NCBI RefSeq assembly: GCF_003224335.1
Contig: NZ_QKLF01000005.1
Coordinates: forward strand, 342,175-406,174
Source: Curtobacterium sp. MCJR17_055
Lineage (GTDB): Bacteria; Actinomycetota; Actinomycetes; Actinomycetales; Microbacteriaceae
Length of the DNA: 64,000 bases
Direction: 5' to 3'
Below the pieces are notes generated by a model. The model made no database searches, had not been told where the DNA came from, and worked only from the letters and a program-made list of their open reading frames with translations. Positions within the stretch are counted from its first letter, which is position 1, and the number at the start of each line of letters is the position of its first letter. The translations under genes were made by a program, and so were the position numbers. Shown piece by piece: positions 1-8,044 of the stretch.

Positions 1-505
1 GCGCCTCCGCCGTCCCCTGCCCGATCCGGCGGCCGGTCCCCCACGCGGCCAGGACCCCGTCGAGCAGCGCGGCGGGCACGCCCCAGGTCCGCACGTCGCG
101 GTCGTTCTGCTCCGCGTCGGCCCGCTCGTGCTCGAGCGCGCGCACCTCCGCGGCGTGCATCGCGACCGGGGCACCGGAGCGTCGCCGCAGTGCGGCCGCG
201 GCACCGAGGTGGTCGGCGTGCAGGTGGGTGACGGCGACGAGGGTGACGTCCTCGAGCCGGCGGCCGATGGTCCGGAACCCGTCGGACAGCACGTCGAGGG
301 AGCCGCCGTCGGACCACCCGGGGTCGATGACCGCGAGCGCCCCGTCGCTCCCCTCGATGACGTACGCGAGCGTGGCGTCGGGCACACCGCCTCGGAAGGG
401 GACCGCGATGGTCCAGATGCCGGGCCGGACCTCCTCGACGGGCGGGAGGGCACCGGCGGCGAGCGCCTCGGCCTGCGCGGTGCTGACGGGCGGCGGGATC
501 GACAC
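1..505 (-). CDS. MBL-fold metallo-hydrolase, 3' end cut by window edge
   Basis: Translated from the minus strand, this gives an uninterrupted protein of about 168 residues that runs off the left edge. It contains the metallo-beta-lactamase metal-binding motif THLHADHLG near residue 90, preceded by the usual strand ending in AVIDPGWSDGG. Such proteins bind two metal ions and hydrolyse varied substrates (thioesters, lactones, beta-lactams), so the substrate cannot be named. The GTG at 505-503 is the only usable start: an in-frame TAG lies 12 bases upstream (517-515). A TAGGGT hexamer lies six bases before the GTG, so the transcript is probably leaderless. The C-terminal metal ligands are missing from the window. 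Confidence 0.85.
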   Translation of the reverse strand, partial: MSIPPPVSTAQAEALAAGALPPVEEVRPGIWTIAVPFRGGVPDATLAYVIEGSDGALAVIDPGWSDGGSLDVLSDGFRTIGRRLEDVTLVAVTHLHADHLGAAAALRRRSGAPVAMHAAEVRALEHERADAEQNDRDVRTWGVPAALLDGVLAAWGTGRRIGQGTAEA

Positions 506-511
506 GCGACC

Positions 512-517
512 ACCCTA
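512..517 (-). promoter_or_regulatory. -10 box of a leaderless gene
   Basis: On the minus strand this reads TAGGGT and ends six bases before the GTG of the MBL-fold gene. That is the spacing expected when transcription begins at the start codon. No convincing -35 box was seen. Confidence 0.5.
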
Positions 518-579
518 ACCAGGCGGTGCCGGCGGACCGGGCCGTGACGGGCATCCAGGCCGGTCCCGCAGCGGGCGGG

Positions 580-585
580 TAGACA
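580..585 (+). promoter_or_regulatory. Possible -10 box for the DNA ligase
   Basis: TAGACA lies six bases before the ATG of the ligase, the same spacing as other leaderless starts in this window. The last base is A rather than T, so the match is weaker. Confidence 0.35.
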
Positions 586-591
586 GGCCGC

Positions 592-1638
592 ATGGAGACC
601 ATCGCGCCCATGCTCGCCAAGGCCGTCGCCACCGTGCCGGACCCCGACAGCGTCGCGGGCGGCCTGCGGTACGAGCCGAAGTGGGACGGCTTCCGGGGCA
701 TCGTGACGATCGACGGCGACGACGTCGAGATCGGCAGCCGCGGCGCCAAGCCGCTGACCCGGTACTTCCCGGAGCTCGTCGAGGCGTTCCGCGCCCGGTT
801 CGGCGGCCGGGAGCACCCCGTCGTCCTCGATGGTGAGGTCGTCGTCCGCTCCGGGGTACCGGGGAACGAGCGGCTCGACTGGGAAGCCCTGTCGCAGCGG
901 ATCCACCCCGCCGCCTCGCGGATCGCGAAGCTCTCGGTCGAGACGCCGGCGCAGTTCGTCGCCTTCGACCTGCTGCACCTCGACGGCGAGGACCTGACCG
1001 GCCGGCCGTTCGACGAGCGCCGTGCCGCGCTCGAGGAACTCGGGGCCGACCTCGCAGCCCCGCTCTTCGTCACCCGCACCACGCTCGACGTCGAGGTCGC
1101 CCGCGAGTGGCTCACGACGTTCGAGGGTGCCGGCCTCGACGGGGTCGTGGCGAAACCGCGGTCGAAGCCGTACGAGCCGAACAAGCGCACGATGCTCAAG
1201 GTGAAGCACCACCGCGAGGCGGACGTCGTCGCCGTCGGGTACCGGGTCCACAAGAGCGGGACCGGTGTCGGGTCGCTGCTGCTCGGGCTCTACGACGACG
1301 CGGGCGAGCTGCGGATGGTGGGCGGGGTCTCCGCCTTCACGGACAAGCGGCGCCGGGAACTCGTCGACGAGCTGGAACCGCTCGTCGAGCGGGACGCGGA
1401 CGGGAGGCCCGTCACCGGTGACGGGGAGCGCTCACGGTTCTCGTCCGGTCGCGACACGTCGTTCGTCCGGCTGGCACCGGAGCGCGTCCTGGAGGTCCGG
1501 TACGACCAGATGGAGGGTGACCGGTTCCGGCACACCGTGCAGTTCGCGCGGTGGCGTCCGGACCGCGAGGCGCGCTCGTGCGGGTTCGACCAGCTCGAGG
1601 TCCCGACGGCGTACGACCTCAGCGACGTCCTGTCCTGA
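592..1638 (+). CDS. ATP-dependent DNA ligase, LigC-like
   Basis: This protein seals nicks in duplex DNA using ATP. At 348 residues it is close to the stand-alone LigC enzymes of actinobacteria and lacks the polymerase and phosphoesterase domains of full LigD. The motif I lysine is Lys30 in KWDGFRG. Further adenylation motifs follow (DGEVVV near 85, DGVVAK near 187, LKVKHH near 203), then an OB-fold part ending with HTVQFARW. LigC enzymes act in end joining or back-up base excision repair. A LigD-type polymerase is encoded 0.5 kb away on the other strand, which fits a split NHEJ-type set, although Ku is not in the window. The start is the ATG six bases after a possible -10 box. Confidence 0.9.
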   Translation: METIAPMLAKAVATVPDPDSVAGGLRYEPKWDGFRGIVTIDGDDVEIGSRGAKPLTRYFPELVEAFRARFGGREHPVVLDGEVVVRSGVPGNERLDWEALSQRIHPAASRIAKLSVETPAQFVAFDLLHLDGEDLTGRPFDERRAALEELGADLAAPLFVTRTTLDVEVAREWLTTFEGAGLDGVVAKPRSKPYEPNKRTMLKVKHHREADVVAVGYRVHKSGTGVGSLLLGLYDDAGELRMVGGVSAFTDKRRRELVDELEPLVERDADGRPVTGDGERSRFSSGRDTSFVRLAPERVLEVRYDQMEGDRFRHTVQFARWRPDREARSCGFDQLEVPTAYDLSDVLS

Positions 1639-1783
1639 TCCGACCGCGGTCCGTCCGGTCAGATGTCCAATCCGCGCTCCGCAGTGATCAGTAGTTAGCC
1701 GAACTAGTGAAACTGTGGAAACATCTGAGGCACCAGGGAAACGGTGGTCGGACACCGTCTCGACACCACGGATCGGAGTGGAC

Positions 1784-1945
1784 ATGAGCAACGAGATCCT
1801 CATTCGCCGGGCGCAGCGCAGCCCCTTCAGCGAGGTCCGCGAAGCACGTCATCTGCGTGCGCTCCAGACCAGCGCGATCATCAGCGGCATCGCCGGTGTG
1901 ACCGCCGCCGCGCTCGCCTTCGTCACGATCGGACTCGGCGCATGA
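1784..1945 (+). CDS. Small single-pass membrane protein, 53 aa
   Basis: The ATG at 1784 follows a GGAG ribosome site at about 1776. The product has a basic N-terminal half (IRRAQRSPFSEVREARHLRAL) and one hydrophobic segment at about residues 31-52 that runs to the C-terminus. It overlaps the next small frame by four bases (ATGA), which suggests translational coupling. I recognise no family. The membrane-anchor prediction is from hydrophobicity only, and the gene call rests on the ribosome site and coupling. Confidence 0.45.
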   Translation: MSNEILIRRAQRSPFSEVREARHLRALQTSAIISGIAGVTAAALAFVTIGLGA

Positions 1946-2091
1946 TCGTCCTGGACGGCGTGACGCAGGGCAACCGCCGCACGTGGTCGCGCCTCACCCG
2001 CCTGCACACCGCCACGGTCGGTCTGCCGCTGCAGACCTCGCGCGTCGAGGACGACGGACTCCGCTCCGAGGACGCCTCCTCGCTCGTCTGA
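1942..2091 (+). CDS. Small protein of unknown function, 49 aa
   Basis: This short frame starts at an ATG that overlaps the stop codon of the small membrane protein (ATGA). It encodes a polar 49-residue product with no recognised motif. It would be translated by coupling with the upstream frame. It could also be non-coding: the length is small and codon bias in GC-rich DNA is not decisive. It ends just before a GC-rich tandem repeat. Confidence 0.3.
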   Translation: MIVLDGVTQGNRRTWSRLTRLHTATVGLPLQTSRVEDDGLRSEDASSLV

Positions 2092-2105
2092 GGCCCCGTC
2101 CGAGC

Positions 2106-2142
2106 GGGCGCCGTCCCAGGGGGCGCCGTCCCAGGGGGCGCC
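2106..2142. repeat. 15-bp tandem repeat, 2.5 copies
   Basis: GGGCGCCGTCCCAGG occurs twice in perfect tandem (2106-2120 and 2121-2135), followed by a partial GGGCGCC. It lies between convergent genes. Each unit carries the palindrome GGCGCC, so the array can fold and may help end transcription, but there is no T-run. Confidence 0.7.
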
Positions 2143-2154
2143 TCAGCGGTCCCG

Positions 2155-3174
2155 TCAGCCCTTCTTCGCCCGGGACGGCTGGACGCGCGGCGGCTCGCCG
2201 GGCATCTTCGGGAAGTCCGGCGGGAACGGCAGCTCCCCCTCACCACGCTCCAGGTCGCGAGCCCACCACTCCAGTAGTGGATCGATGCTCCGCGGCGCGG
2301 CGGACATCGTCTCCCACGGATCGCCGGTGGCGGCGAGCCGACCGGGGACGGTGCGGATCGTGAACACGGTCGGGTCCGCGGTGTCGAGCTCCTCCCACGC
2401 GAGCGGGGTCGACACGGCAGCGTGCGGGAGCGCACGGGGGCTGTAGGCACCGGCCATCGTCCGGTCGCGGTTCGCCTGGTTGAAGTCGACGAAGACGCGT
2501 TGCCCGCGCTCCTCCTTCCACCACGCGGTCGTCACCTGCTCGGGCATCCGCCGCTCGAGTTCCCGGGCCGCCGCGATCACGGCGTGCCGGACGTCGAGGA
2601 ACTCGTACGCCGGCTCGATCGGCGCGAAGACGTGCAGGCCGCGGTTGCCGCTCGTCTTCACCCACGCCTCGAGCCCGACGTCGGCCAGGACCTTCCGCAG
2701 CTCGTGAGCCGCGGGCACCGCGTCGGAGAAGTCCGTGCCCGGTTGCGGGTCCAGGTCGATCCGGAGCTGGTCCGGGTGGTCGCTGTCCTCGGCACGGGAT
2801 GCCCACGGGTGGAACACGACGGTGTTCATCTGCGCCGCCCAGACCGCGACGGCCGGCTCGTCGACCACCAGCTGCGGGTGGCTCCGGGCGCTCGGGTAGG
2901 TGACCGTCACCGCGCGGACGTAGTCGGGCGCACCCTTCGGCGGGTTCTTCGAGAAGAACTGCTCGCCGTCGACACCGTCGGGGAAGCGCTGCAGCGAGAT
3001 CGGTCGGTCGCCGTTCGCCCGGACGAAGGGCTCCCCCACGTCGACGAGGTACTGCGCCAGGTCGAGTTTCGTGATGCCGAGGTCCGGCCACAGCACGCGT
3101 GCCGGGCTGGAGATCCGGACCTCCCGGTCGCCCTCGGGTCCGGGTACGGTCAGCGTCGTCGCCGGTGTCGCCAT
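2155..3174 (-). CDS. LigD-type polymerase/primase domain protein
   Basis: This 339-residue protein matches the polymerase domain of LigD, which adds nucleotides at broken DNA ends during NHEJ, here as a free-standing protein. Hallmarks are ITKLDLAQYL near 35, FFSKNPPKG near 74, the metal-binding RIDLDP with Asp140 and Asp142, KTSGNRGLHVF near 178, and FVDFNQANRDRT near 230 with the third acidic residue. The ATG at 3174 precedes the conserved start of the domain. A TAGGTT hexamer seven bases upstream suggests a leaderless start. It may work with the ligase at 592, but that partnership is inferred from proximity. Confidence 0.9.
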   Translation of the reverse strand: MATPATTLTVPGPEGDREVRISSPARVLWPDLGITKLDLAQYLVDVGEPFVRANGDRPISLQRFPDGVDGEQFFSKNPPKGAPDYVRAVTVTYPSARSHPQLVVDEPAVAVWAAQMNTVVFHPWASRAEDSDHPDQLRIDLDPQPGTDFSDAVPAAHELRKVLADVGLEAWVKTSGNRGLHVFAPIEPAYEFLDVRHAVIAAARELERRMPEQVTTAWWKEERGQRVFVDFNQANRDRTMAGAYSPRALPHAAVSTPLAWEELDTADPTVFTIRTVPGRLAATGDPWETMSAAPRSIDPLLEWWARDLERGEGELPFPPDFPKMPGEPPRVQPSRAKKG

Positions 3175-3181
3175 GCTGCGG

Positions 3182-3187
3182 AACCTA
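3182..3187 (-). promoter_or_regulatory. -10 box of the LigD-type polymerase gene
   Basis: On the minus strand this reads TAGGTT, seven bases before the ATG, which fits a leaderless promoter. No clear -35 element was seen. Confidence 0.45.
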
Positions 3188-3229
3188 CTCCCCAGCACCC
3201 GCGGAGTACGTGCCGCGCGTCCGCACGGG

Positions 3230-3235
3230 CAGGAT
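3230..3235 (+). promoter_or_regulatory. -10-like box of the DUF429 gene
   Basis: CAGGAT ends six bases before the GTG start at 3242. The position matches the other leaderless-type starts in this window. Confidence 0.4.
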
Positions 3236-3241
3236 GACACC

Positions 3242-4075
3242 GTGAACGCGTACCTCGGGGTCGACCTGGCGTGGGGCCTCGGGACCGAGCGTCGGGCGCC
3301 GAACGAGACCGGCCTCGCCGCCGTCGACGACGCGGGACGGGTGGTCGACGCCGGCTGGGCCCGCGGGGTCGACGCGGTCACCGCCTGGATCGCCGAGCGG
3401 CTCGGCCCCCGCACGCTCGTCGCCGTGGACGCCTCCCTCGTCGTCACGAACCCGACGGGCATGCGCCAGGTGGAACGGCAGGTCGGCCAGCGCTACGGCC
3501 GATGGAGGGTCGCCGCGAACCCGACGAGCCTCGCCTCGGCCGCGAGCGCGGGCGCCCGCCTGCTCGACCGGCTCACCGCGCTCGGCATCACCTACGTCAG
3601 CGACACCGCGAGCATGCGCGCCCGCAGCGGCCCGGCGGTCTTCGAGTGCTACCCGTACACGACCCTCGTCGGCGTCGAGGAGTTCGGCTACGACGACGAA
3701 CGCCCCCGGTACAAGCGGCTCGCCCCGTCGGTGCCGCCGGCGGTCGCCCGTCAGCGCCGCGCCGAGGCGTTCGACGAACTGGTCCGGCGCGTCCGCACGA
3801 GGCCGCTCGACCCGCCGCTCGACCTCGACGGCGATCCGCGCACCCGGGCGCTGGCGGAGCCGTCGGTGCTGCACGGACCGACGCACAAGCACCGGGAGGA
3901 CCTGCTGGACGGCGTCCTCTGCGCCTGGACGGCGGCGTTCTGGGAGCGGCACGGCGACCGACGGGTGCAGGTGCTCGGAGGCGATGACGGCTCCCCGTCC
4001 GACCCGCGCGACACCGCCGGACGGCTGCCGGCCCTCGTCGCACCGGCGCGGGAGGCGCAGCGACCCGCTCGCTAG
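3242..4075 (+). CDS. DUF429 domain protein
   Basis: This 277-residue protein has the DUF429 pattern: an N-terminal YLGVDLAWG, a central VAVDASLVVTNPTGMRQVERQVG, and FECYPYTTLVG near 138. DUF429 proteins have a predicted RNase H-like fold and no settled function. The C-terminal HKHREDLLDGVLCAWTA segment is also typical. Translation most likely starts at the GTG at 3242, because the protein then begins right at the first beta strand and a -10-like box lies six bases upstream. The gene is divergent from the LigD-type polymerase with only 67 bases between starts, so they share an intergenic control region. Confidence 0.8.
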   Translation: MNAYLGVDLAWGLGTERRAPNETGLAAVDDAGRVVDAGWARGVDAVTAWIAERLGPRTLVAVDASLVVTNPTGMRQVERQVGQRYGRWRVAANPTSLASAASAGARLLDRLTALGITYVSDTASMRARSGPAVFECYPYTTLVGVEEFGYDDERPRYKRLAPSVPPAVARQRRAEAFDELVRRVRTRPLDPPLDLDGDPRTRALAEPSVLHGPTHKHREDLLDGVLCAWTAAFWERHGDRRVQVLGGDDGSPSDPRDTAGRLPALVAPAREAQRPAR

Positions 4076-4078
4076 GCT
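4073..4078 (+). promoter_or_regulatory. -10 box of the glycosyltransferase gene
   Basis: TAGGCT overlaps the end of the DUF429 gene (stop codon TAG at 4073-4075) and lies six bases before the GTG at 4085, consistent with a leaderless transcript for the glycosyltransferase. Confidence 0.4.
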
Positions 4079-4084
4079 GGTCCG

Positions 4085-5284
4085 GTGAGCACGACGACCG
4101 AACCGCTGCGCATCGGGCTCGTCTCGCTGCACACCTCCCCCGGCGACGAACCCGGTTCCGGCGAGGTCGGCGGCATGAACGTCGTCGTCCGGCACCAGGC
4201 CGAGGCCCTGGCCGACCGCGGCCACCAGGTGGACATCATCACGCGACGCTCGTCGCCGACGCAGCCGGACTCGGTCGCGCTCGTCCCCGGCGTGTGCCTC
4301 CGGTTCCTGTCCGCCGGGCCCGCCCAGCCCGTGCCGAAGGGCGAACACGACGCCTTCATCGAACCGTTCCGACACGGGCTCGCCGCACTCGGACCGTTCG
4401 ACGTGCTCCACTCGCACCACTGGTTCTCCGGTGCCGCAGCGCTCCCCGTCGCCCGTGACCGCGGCGTCCCGCACGTCCAGTCCTTCCACTCGATCGCCGC
4501 CGACGCGGAGACGCCGCTGTCCGAGGGCGAACGACCCGAGTCCGCCGGCCGGATGGCCGGCGAGCAGCGCCTGGCCCGGGAGTCCGACGCGGTCGTCGTC
4601 GTGAGCGAGGCGGAGGCCGAGACCGTCCGCACACGGCTCGGCGGTGATGCGTCGCGCGTGTGGATCGTCCCGCCGGGCGTGGACGGGTCGGTCTTCCGTC
4701 CGGCTGGCGTCGGTGCCCGCCGGGCGACCGCGCCGTACGTGGTCGCCGCTGCACGCGTGCAACCGCTCAAGGGCCTGGACCTGGCGATCGAGGCCATCGC
4801 CGGCATCGACCGGGAGGCCCGTCCCACCCTCGTCATCGCCGGGGACGCGTCGAGCGAGGCCGGCGACCACGTGGCCGAACTGCGTCGGCTCGCCGAGTCG
4901 CGGGGCATCGCCGACCGGGTCACCTTCATCGGGCCGCAGTCGCGCGCCGACCTCGCCTTCCTGTTCCGCGGGGCAGCGGCCGTGCTCGTCCCGTCCCACT
5001 CGGAGACGTACGGGCTCGTGGCGCTCGAGGGTTCGGCGTCCGGTGTCCCGGTCGTCGCGGCCGCTGCCGGGGGGCTGCGCGAAGCGGTGCTCGACGGCGA
5101 GACCGGGGTCGTGCTCGAGTCCCGCGACCCGGCGGTGTGGGCCGCGGAGATCCAGCGGGTGCTGACCGAGCCGGAGTACGCCGCCGCACTGTCCTCTGCG
5201 GGTCGTGAGCACGCCGAGCGGCTGAGCTGGGACCGATCGGCGGTCGGCCTGGAGCGCGTGTACCTGCGGGTGCTCGGGCGCTGA
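4085..5284 (+). CDS. GT4-family glycosyltransferase, MshA-like
   Basis: This 399-residue protein has a two-domain GT-B fold. The N-terminal part carries GEVGGMNVVVRHQAEALADRGHQV, the acceptor-binding loop seen in MshA (the mycothiol glycosyltransferase) and sucrose-phosphate synthases, and HSHHWFSG near 103. The C-terminal part has the EX7E motif in HSETYGLVALE near 305, which binds the nucleotide sugar. It probably transfers a sugar from a UDP- or GDP-sugar to a small acceptor in the cytoplasm. MshA itself is possible, but the acceptor cannot be read from the sequence. The UDG-family gene follows after six bases, so the two are probably co-transcribed. Confidence 0.8.
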   Translation: MSTTTEPLRIGLVSLHTSPGDEPGSGEVGGMNVVVRHQAEALADRGHQVDIITRRSSPTQPDSVALVPGVCLRFLSAGPAQPVPKGEHDAFIEPFRHGLAALGPFDVLHSHHWFSGAAALPVARDRGVPHVQSFHSIAADAETPLSEGERPESAGRMAGEQRLARESDAVVVVSEAEAETVRTRLGGDASRVWIVPPGVDGSVFRPAGVGARRATAPYVVAAARVQPLKGLDLAIEAIAGIDREARPTLVIAGDASSEAGDHVAELRRLAESRGIADRVTFIGPQSRADLAFLFRGAAAVLVPSHSETYGLVALEGSASGVPVVAAAAGGLREAVLDGETGVVLESRDPAVWAAEIQRVLTEPEYAAALSSAGREHAERLSWDRSAVGLERVYLRVLGR

Positions 5285-5290
5285 GGCGAC

Positions 5291-5986
5291 GTGACGCCCG
5301 AGCCTGCACCGATCGACCTGGCCGCGTTCTGGGCGGCGCTCGACGCGGTGCCGGCAGCGGCGGACGCCGAGCGGTTGTTCGACGACGGCACCGGGGCTGC
5401 CGTGGGCGGGACTGCCGTGGGCGGGGGTGACCGCGTCGGCGCTGGTGCCGGTGCGAGCGGGGCCGGGGTGCTGCGTCGGGCGAACCTCGACCGCTACCTC
5501 CGGCGGTTCGGCCCGGCGGCCGACACGATCCTGGTCGCCGAGGCGCCCGGGTGGCGCGGCATGACGAACACCGGTGTGCCCTTCACGAGCATGCGCGAAC
5601 TGCAGGACCCGGACGGGCTCTTCGCCGACGTCCCGTTCGCGGTGCCCGAGGACCCGACCGCACCGTGGGAGGCGTCATCCCGTGTGGTGCACGCAGCCCT
5701 GCGCGGGTGGCACGGCCCCCTGCCGGTGCTCTGGGCGGTGTTCCCGCACCACCCGTTCGCCGCGCCGGACCGGCTGACGAACCGCACACCGCGTCCGAGC
5801 GAGGTGCGGGACGGTGCTCCGGTCGCACTGGCCCTGGCCGAGGCCGTCGGGGCACGACGCTTCGTGGCGGTCGGTCGGAAGGCGCAGGGTGCGCTGGCCG
5901 CCGCGGGCATCGACGCGATCGCGGTGCGGCACCCCGCCCAGGGCGGCGCGGCAGAGTTCACCGCGCAGCTCGCCGAGCTCCGCTGA
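5291..5986 (+). CDS. Uracil-DNA glycosylase family protein
   Basis: This 231-residue protein has the pattern of the UDG superfamily: ILVAEAPGWRGMTNTGVPFTS near 78, HHPFAAPDRLTNRTPRPSE near 154, FVAVGRKAQGAL near 195, and a terminal VRHPAQGG that fits the second active-site loop. Such enzymes remove uracil or damaged bases from DNA. An alanine- and glycine-rich stretch at about residues 34-60 looks like a disordered insertion. It starts at a GTG seven bases after the glycosyltransferase stop, so it is probably the second gene of a two-gene operon. Activity is uncertain because the catalytic motifs diverge from classical Ung. Confidence 0.75.
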   Translation: MTPEPAPIDLAAFWAALDAVPAAADAERLFDDGTGAAVGGTAVGGGDRVGAGAGASGAGVLRRANLDRYLRRFGPAADTILVAEAPGWRGMTNTGVPFTSMRELQDPDGLFADVPFAVPEDPTAPWEASSRVVHAALRGWHGPLPVLWAVFPHHPFAAPDRLTNRTPRPSEVRDGAPVALALAEAVGARRFVAVGRKAQGALAAAGIDAIAVRHPAQGGAAEFTAQLAELR

Positions 5987-5990
5987 GGGA

Positions 5991-6422
5991 CTACGCCGAG
6001 CGCACGTCCACACCCTTGGCGGCGAGCGCCTCGGACACGTGCGCCGGGAGCGGAGCAGCGGCGTACACGATGCGCAGGGCCGGCAGGTCGATGACGTCGT
6101 CCCAGTTCTGCGGGTCGTAGCGGTCGTCGGAGCCGTCCCACCCGGGGTGCACGTCCTGCAGGACCTCGAGGTCCGAGTCGACCGTCAGCTCGGTGACCAG
6201 GTCGAGCTGCGACGGCAGCAGGTCGAGGTCGTCGTAGTACGCACGCGCCCGGTCGTCCTGTCCCGGAACGTCGTCCTCGTCCACCACCGTCTCCTCGTCG
6301 TCGTCCCCGTCGTAGGGCTCGATGACGTCCAGGTCGTAGCAGAGCGCGTCGAGCACGAGCAGCTTCGCGTTGAAGTCCGCGAACTCGATGGGTTCCTCGG
6401 TGGTCGTCGACTCCTCGTCCAT
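5991..6422 (-). CDS. Acidic protein, possibly DUF6892-type
   Basis: This 143-residue protein is strongly acidic: long Asp/Glu runs fill residues 45-60. The N-terminal FADFNAKLLVLDALCYDLDVIEPYD and the pattern YDPQNWDDVIDLPALRIVY resemble the uncharacterised DUF6892 family, but I am not certain of that. No catalytic motif is evident. The ATG at 6422 has TACGCT six bases upstream, a leaderless-type start. Its stop codon is four bases from that of the convergent UDG-family gene. Confidence 0.65.
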   Translation of the reverse strand: MDEESTTTEEPIEFADFNAKLLVLDALCYDLDVIEPYDGDDDEETVVDEDDVPGQDDRARAYYDDLDLLPSQLDLVTELTVDSDLEVLQDVHPGWDGSDDRYDPQNWDDVIDLPALRIVYAAAPLPAHVSEALAAKGVDVRSA

Positions 6423-6428
6423 GCAGGG

Positions 6429-6434
6429 AGCGTA
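6429..6434 (-). promoter_or_regulatory. -10 box of the acidic-protein gene
   Basis: On the minus strand this reads TACGCT, six bases before the ATG, matching the consensus YAnnnT and the leaderless spacing. Confidence 0.5.
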
Positions 6435-6517
6435 CCGAGGGGCGGCTGCACGTGCCCGACTCGGCTGATTTCCCTGTGGGACTGGACAGGAAGCGGTCAG
6501 CAGGAACAGGGTGGGGC

Positions 6518-7972
6518 ATGGCGACCACCACGAAGGCCGAACACGACGCGGGGCATCAGACCGAGCTCCGCCGTGTCATCGGTCCGAAACTCCTCCTGCT
6601 GTTCATCGTCGGCGACATCCTCGGCACCGGCGTGTACGCGCTCACCGGGCAGGTGGCCGCAGAGGTCGGCGGGGCCGCGTGGCTCCCGTTCCTCATCGCC
6701 TTCTCGGTGGCGTTGCTCACGGTGTTCTCGTACCTGGAACTCGTCACGAAGTACCCGCAGACCGCCGGTGCCGCGCTGTACGTGCACAAGGCGTTCGGCA
6801 TCCACTTCGTGACGTTCATCGTCACCTTCATCGTGATGTGCTCGGGGATCACGTCGGCGTCGACGGCGTCCCGTGCCTTCGCGGCGAACCTCGGCGTCGG
6901 GTTCGGGCTCGAGCTGCCGAACGTCGTGGTGATGCTCATCGCGATGGCCTTCATGCTCGCCGTCATGGCGGTGAACTTCCGCGGTGTCAGCGAGTCCGTG
7001 AAGACGAACGTCGTGCTCACGCTCGTCGAGCTCTCGGGCCTCGTGCTCGTCATCCTCGTGGGCTTCTACGCCATCGCCGGCGGCAACGCGGACTTCTCGC
7101 GGGTCGTGATGTTCGAGACGCCGGAGGACAAGAGCCTGCTGCTCAGCGTCTCGACGGCGACCTCGCTGGCGTTCTTCGCGATGGTCGGGTTCGAGGACTC
7201 GGTGAACATGGCCGAGGAGACGAAGGACCCGTCGCGGATCTTCCCCCGCGTGATGCTGACCGGGCTCGGCATCACGGCCGTCATCTACGTCCTCGTGTCG
7301 ATCTGCGCCGTGGCCGTCGTGCCGATCGGCGAGCTGGCCGGCAACGAGACGCCGCTGGTGACCGTCGTGCAGACCGCGGCCCCGGACTTCCCGATCGGGT
7401 CGATCCTGCCGTTCATCTCGATGTTCGCCGTCGCGAACACCGCACTCATCAACATGATGATGGCGTCCCGGCTGCTCTACGGCATGAGCAAGCAGGGCGT
7501 GCTCCCGCGCTTCCTCGGTCGGGTCTCCCCCACCCGCCGGACCCCGTCGACCGCGATCGTCTTCACGACCGTCATCTCGCTGCTGCTCATCGGATGGGTC
7601 TCGCTCGACCCGGAGTCGCCGATCGTCGTGATCCTGGGCGGGACGACCTCGCTGCTGCTGCTCGCCGTCTTCGCGGTCGTGAACACCTCGGTGCTCGTGC
7701 TGCGGCGGGACCGGGTCGGACACAAGCACTTCCGGGCGGGGGTCGTCCTCCCGGTGATCGGTGTCGTGGCCTGCCTGTGGCTCGTGCTGCCGTTCTCGTC
7801 CGGTCGTGCTGCGGAGCAGTACCAGATCGCCGGCGCACTGCTCGCGCTCGGCGTCGTGCTCTGGCTCGTGACGTGGTTCACCCACGGGCGGAAGGTCGCG
7901 GACAAGGCGCCGACGGGGCTCGTGACCGAGCCGACCGCGGTGCAGCGCGACCCGCGCGACGACCACCACTGA
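6518..7972 (+). CDS. APC-superfamily amino acid permease
   Basis: This 484-residue protein has about 12 hydrophobic segments and the APC signature in its first membrane helix (GDILGTGVYALTG near 33). The second half contains MVGFEDSVNMAEETKDPSR, typical of amino acid/polyamine/organocation transporters that import amino acids with protons. The loop ASRLLYGMSKQGVLPRFLGRV is also a family feature. The substrate is unknown. The ATG at 6518 was chosen because the product then begins with a short polar tail before helix 1; a CAGGGT hexamer lies five bases upstream. A GC-rich hairpin follows the gene. Confidence 0.9.
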   Translation: MATTTKAEHDAGHQTELRRVIGPKLLLLFIVGDILGTGVYALTGQVAAEVGGAAWLPFLIAFSVALLTVFSYLELVTKYPQTAGAALYVHKAFGIHFVTFIVTFIVMCSGITSASTASRAFAANLGVGFGLELPNVVVMLIAMAFMLAVMAVNFRGVSESVKTNVVLTLVELSGLVLVILVGFYAIAGGNADFSRVVMFETPEDKSLLLSVSTATSLAFFAMVGFEDSVNMAEETKDPSRIFPRVMLTGLGITAVIYVLVSICAVAVVPIGELAGNETPLVTVVQTAAPDFPIGSILPFISMFAVANTALINMMMASRLLYGMSKQGVLPRFLGRVSPTRRTPSTAIVFTTVISLLLIGWVSLDPESPIVVILGGTTSLLLLAVFAVVNTSVLVLRRDRVGHKHFRAGVVLPVIGVVACLWLVLPFSSGRAAEQYQIAGALLALGVVLWLVTWFTHGRKVADKAPTGLVTEPTAVQRDPRDDHH

Positions 7973-7984
7973 CCGAGCGGCGAG

Positions 7985-8032
7985 GCGCGTCCCCGCCCGA
8001 CGGCCAGGGTGGCCCGTCGAGCGGGGACGCGC
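7985..8032. terminator. GC-rich hairpin between convergent genes
   Basis: GCGCGTCCCCGC (7985-7996) pairs perfectly with GCGGGGACGCGC (8021-8032), and an inner stem CGACGG/CCGTCG shortens the loop. It sits between the permease and the ADP-ribosylglycohydrolase and could end transcripts from both sides. There is no T-run. Confidence 0.6.
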
Positions 8033-8044
8033 GCGGTACCGGGG

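Noticed and set aside
6497..7969. 490-residue minus-strand frame rich in Asp, His and Arg
   Set aside because: It is the exact antisense of the APC permease; its composition is a frame artefact.
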